Shown: piece after piece, positions 62,560 to 64,000 of the stretch
Position numbering within the stretch: the first letter of the stretch is position 1
How the letters are laid out: the number at the start of each line of letters is the position of its first letter
Assembly: GCA_048500255.1 (NCBI GenBank)
Contig: JASNYH010000004.1
Span: 186,001-250,000 of the forward strand
Direction: 5' to 3'
Length of the DNA: 64,000 nt
DNA from: JAMHWF01 sp048500255
GTDB taxonomy: Bacteria > Pseudomonadota > Gammaproteobacteria > Burkholderiales > Burkholderiaceae_C
The notes under the pieces: model-generated
What the model saw: the letters and a program-made list of their open reading frames with translations, nothing else
Database searches by the model: none
What the model was told of the DNA's origin: nothing
Made by a program: the position numbers and the translations under genes

Positions 62560-63867
62560 ATGCCCCTGGTTCGCCGTATCACGACAGCGCCGCTGCTCGA
62601 CGACCCCGAGGGTCTCTCAGGCGCGGCCAGCGGCGGCGTGACGCCGAAGGTGCCTGCGAGCGCCGACCTGCGCGGCGCCGGCAGGCTCGCCGTCGACGCC
62701 GTCGCCGGCGTCGCGGCGCTGGTCGAGGAACTGCACCACGGCATCGCGAGCCGTGCGCCGATCGTCGGCGCGGCGCCGGCCGGGCGCACGCGCGGCATCA
62801 CGGGCTTCGTCTACCGCAGCGTCGGCGGCATCACGCGCGCCGTCGGCATGGGGCTGGACGGCGTGCTGGCGCCGTTGACGCCCCTGTTCGGCGCGCGCGC
62901 GTCGACGCCACGGCGCGAAGCGGTGCTGGCCGCGCTCAACGGCGTCCTCGGCGACCACCTGGCGGCTTCGCGCAATCCGCTCGCGATCCCCATGCAACTG
63001 CGCGTCGGCGGTCGGCCGCTGGCGCTGGAGCGCGAGGCGCTCGCGACCGCCCTTCCCGCCGCCACCGGCCGCGTGCTGGTGCTGGTGCACGGCCTGTGCA
63101 TGAACGACCTGCAGTGGCGGCGCGACGGCCACGACCACGGCGCGGCGCTGGCGCGCGATCTGCATTTCACGCCGCTCTACCTGCACTACAACAGCGGCCT
63201 GCACATCTCGATCAACGGCGGCGAATTCGCCGCGCTGCTCGAGCGTCTGATGGACGCGTGGCCCGTGCCGGTCGACGAACTCGTGATCGCGGGCCACAGC
63301 ATGGGCGGTCTGGTGGCGCGCAGCGCCTGCGAGGCGGCGCGGCGCGCACGCCTGCGCTGGCCGCGGCGGCTCAAGAAGCTCGTCTTCCTCGGTACGCCGC
63401 ACCACGGCGCGGCGCTCGAGCGCGCCGGCAACCGTGTCGACCTGCTCGCCGCCGTCAGCCCCTACACCAGGCCGTTCGCGCGCCTCGGCCGGCTGCGCAG
63501 CGCCGGCATCCAGGACCTGCGCCACGGCAACCTGCTCGACGCCGACTGGCAGGCGCGGCCCGCGTCGCATCCGCACGACGCGCGGCAACCCCTGCCGCTG
63601 CCGGCGGGCGTCGCCTGCTACGCGGTCGCCGCGACGCGGCGCGCAGCGCCCGGCGGCCCGGGCGGCCGACTGCCGGGCGACGGGCTCGTCTCGGTGTGCA
63701 GCGCCCTCGGGCAGCACGACGATGCGCGGCGCATGCTGGCGATCGCGCCGCAGCGACGCTGCGTGATCTACGGACTCGACCATTTCGATCTGCTGGCGAG
63801 CCGCGAGGTCTACCGGCACCTGCAAAGCTGGCTCGATCGCGGCGCCGCCGCGATCGAGGAACAATGA
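62560..63867 (+). CDS. lipase-like alpha/beta hydrolase
   Basis: A 435-residue serine hydrolase. The oxyanion region is VLVLVHGLCMNDLQW (near 170) and the nucleophile motif is IAGHSMGGL (about 244-252), G-x-S-x-G. LGTPHHGAALERAG follows, resembling PGAP1-like or triacylglycerol lipases; a late Asp and His (GDGLVSV and GLDHFDLL) complete the triad. There is no signal peptide. ATG at 62560 is used; GTG at 62548 is also in frame. Confidence 0.87.
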   Translation: MPLVRRITTAPLLDDPEGLSGAASGGVTPKVPASADLRGAGRLAVDAVAGVAALVEELHHGIASRAPIVGAAPAGRTRGITGFVYRSVGGITRAVGMGLDGVLAPLTPLFGARASTPRREAVLAALNGVLGDHLAASRNPLAIPMQLRVGGRPLALEREALATALPAATGRVLVLVHGLCMNDLQWRRDGHDHGAALARDLHFTPLYLHYNSGLHISINGGEFAALLERLMDAWPVPVDELVIAGHSMGGLVARSACEAARRARLRWPRRLKKLVFLGTPHHGAALERAGNRVDLLAAVSPYTRPFARLGRLRSAGIQDLRHGNLLDADWQARPASHPHDARQPLPLPAGVACYAVAATRRAAPGGPGGRLPGDGLVSVCSALGQHDDARRMLAIAPQRRCVIYGLDHFDLLASREVYRHLQSWLDRGAAAIEEQ

Positions 63868-63918
63868 CGTCCCTCAACCGTCGGACCGCGACGACCGATC
63901 GACGAGGAGATGCCGTCC

Positions 63919-64000
63919 ATGCCGCTGTCCCGACCTGCCGCCGCGCTGGCGACGCTGTTCGCCGCCGTCACCGCCGCGGCGCAACCCGCCGGCCTGCCCG
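63919..64000 (+). CDS. exported protein, 5' end only
   Basis: The start of a gene cut by the window edge. MPLSRPAAALATLFAAVTAA looks like an alanine-rich signal peptide, with QPAGLP after it. An AGGAG lies 11 bases upstream; an ATG at 63910 is also in frame. No product can be assigned. Confidence 0.5.
   Translation, partial: MPLSRPAAALATLFAAVTAAAQPAGLP

Overview
The window is about 70% GC, densely packed, and looks like a betaproteobacterial chromosome of the order Burkholderiales (Rubrivivax/Leptothrix-like). The reasons are the gene order thrS-infC-rpmI-rplT-pheS-pheT, an smc-zipA-ligA set, a selO-msrB-yciB-bolA-ppiC run, and GTGA/ATGA stop-start overlaps throughout. The species assignment is inference.

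Layout. 1-5.98 kb (minus): translation operon led by thrS; thrS is preceded by a threonine-containing leader peptide and an intrinsic terminator that together look like a complete attenuator. 6-8 kb: a flavoprotein and a DUF1223 protein. 8-24.4 kb (minus): a fatty-acid/acyl-CoA degradation block (two SDRs, a medium-chain reductase, two hotdog thioesterases, an acyl-CoA dehydrogenase, a thiolase, a hydratase/3-hydroxyacyl-CoA dehydrogenase fusion and an acyl-CoA ligase) interleaved with a five-gene Liv-type ABC importer. The plausible logic is uptake, CoA activation and beta-oxidation of an organic or fatty acid. 24.5-28.5 kb (plus): selO, msrB, yciB, bolA and a secreted parvulin. 28.6-31 kb: copper P1B-ATPase behind a MerR/CueR-type promoter with a 19-bp spacer. 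31-39.2 kb: ybbA/tesA divergent pair, a FecR/DUF6600 lipoprotein, def, a methyltransferase, ligA and a glutathione reductase.

39.2-48.1 kb is an accessory island lying between ligA and zipA. Its core is a tight five-gene operon that I do not recognise as a named system: a double-AAA ATPase, a Cas4-like nuclease fused to a DnaQ-like exonuclease (DUF2779), a WYL regulator, a divergent protein whose C-terminal half resembles the FtsZ/tubulin C-terminal domain, and a CobB-type sirtuin. A perfect 7-7-7 inverted repeat sits just upstream and could be the WYL operator. I regard this as the best candidate for an undescribed (possibly anti-phage) system. Downstream are a truncated gene, a nuclease-like gene cut by a 1.16-kb IS5-family element (flanked by a CTAG duplication; removing the element restores the frame exactly), and a small zinc-ribbon protein.

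48.1-53.3 kb (minus): a receiver-like protein, zipA and smc (with two short out-of-frame patches). 53.3-64 kb: queF, an infA/cspA pair, a MORN-repeat lipoprotein, several small exported or membrane proteins, an SDR-DoxX protein with a DUF2269 partner, a CWC protein, a cupin, a LEA-type lipoprotein, cutA, a DUF167 protein, a lipase-like hydrolase and the start of an exported protein cut by the window edge. I saw no tRNA, rRNA or CRISPR array.
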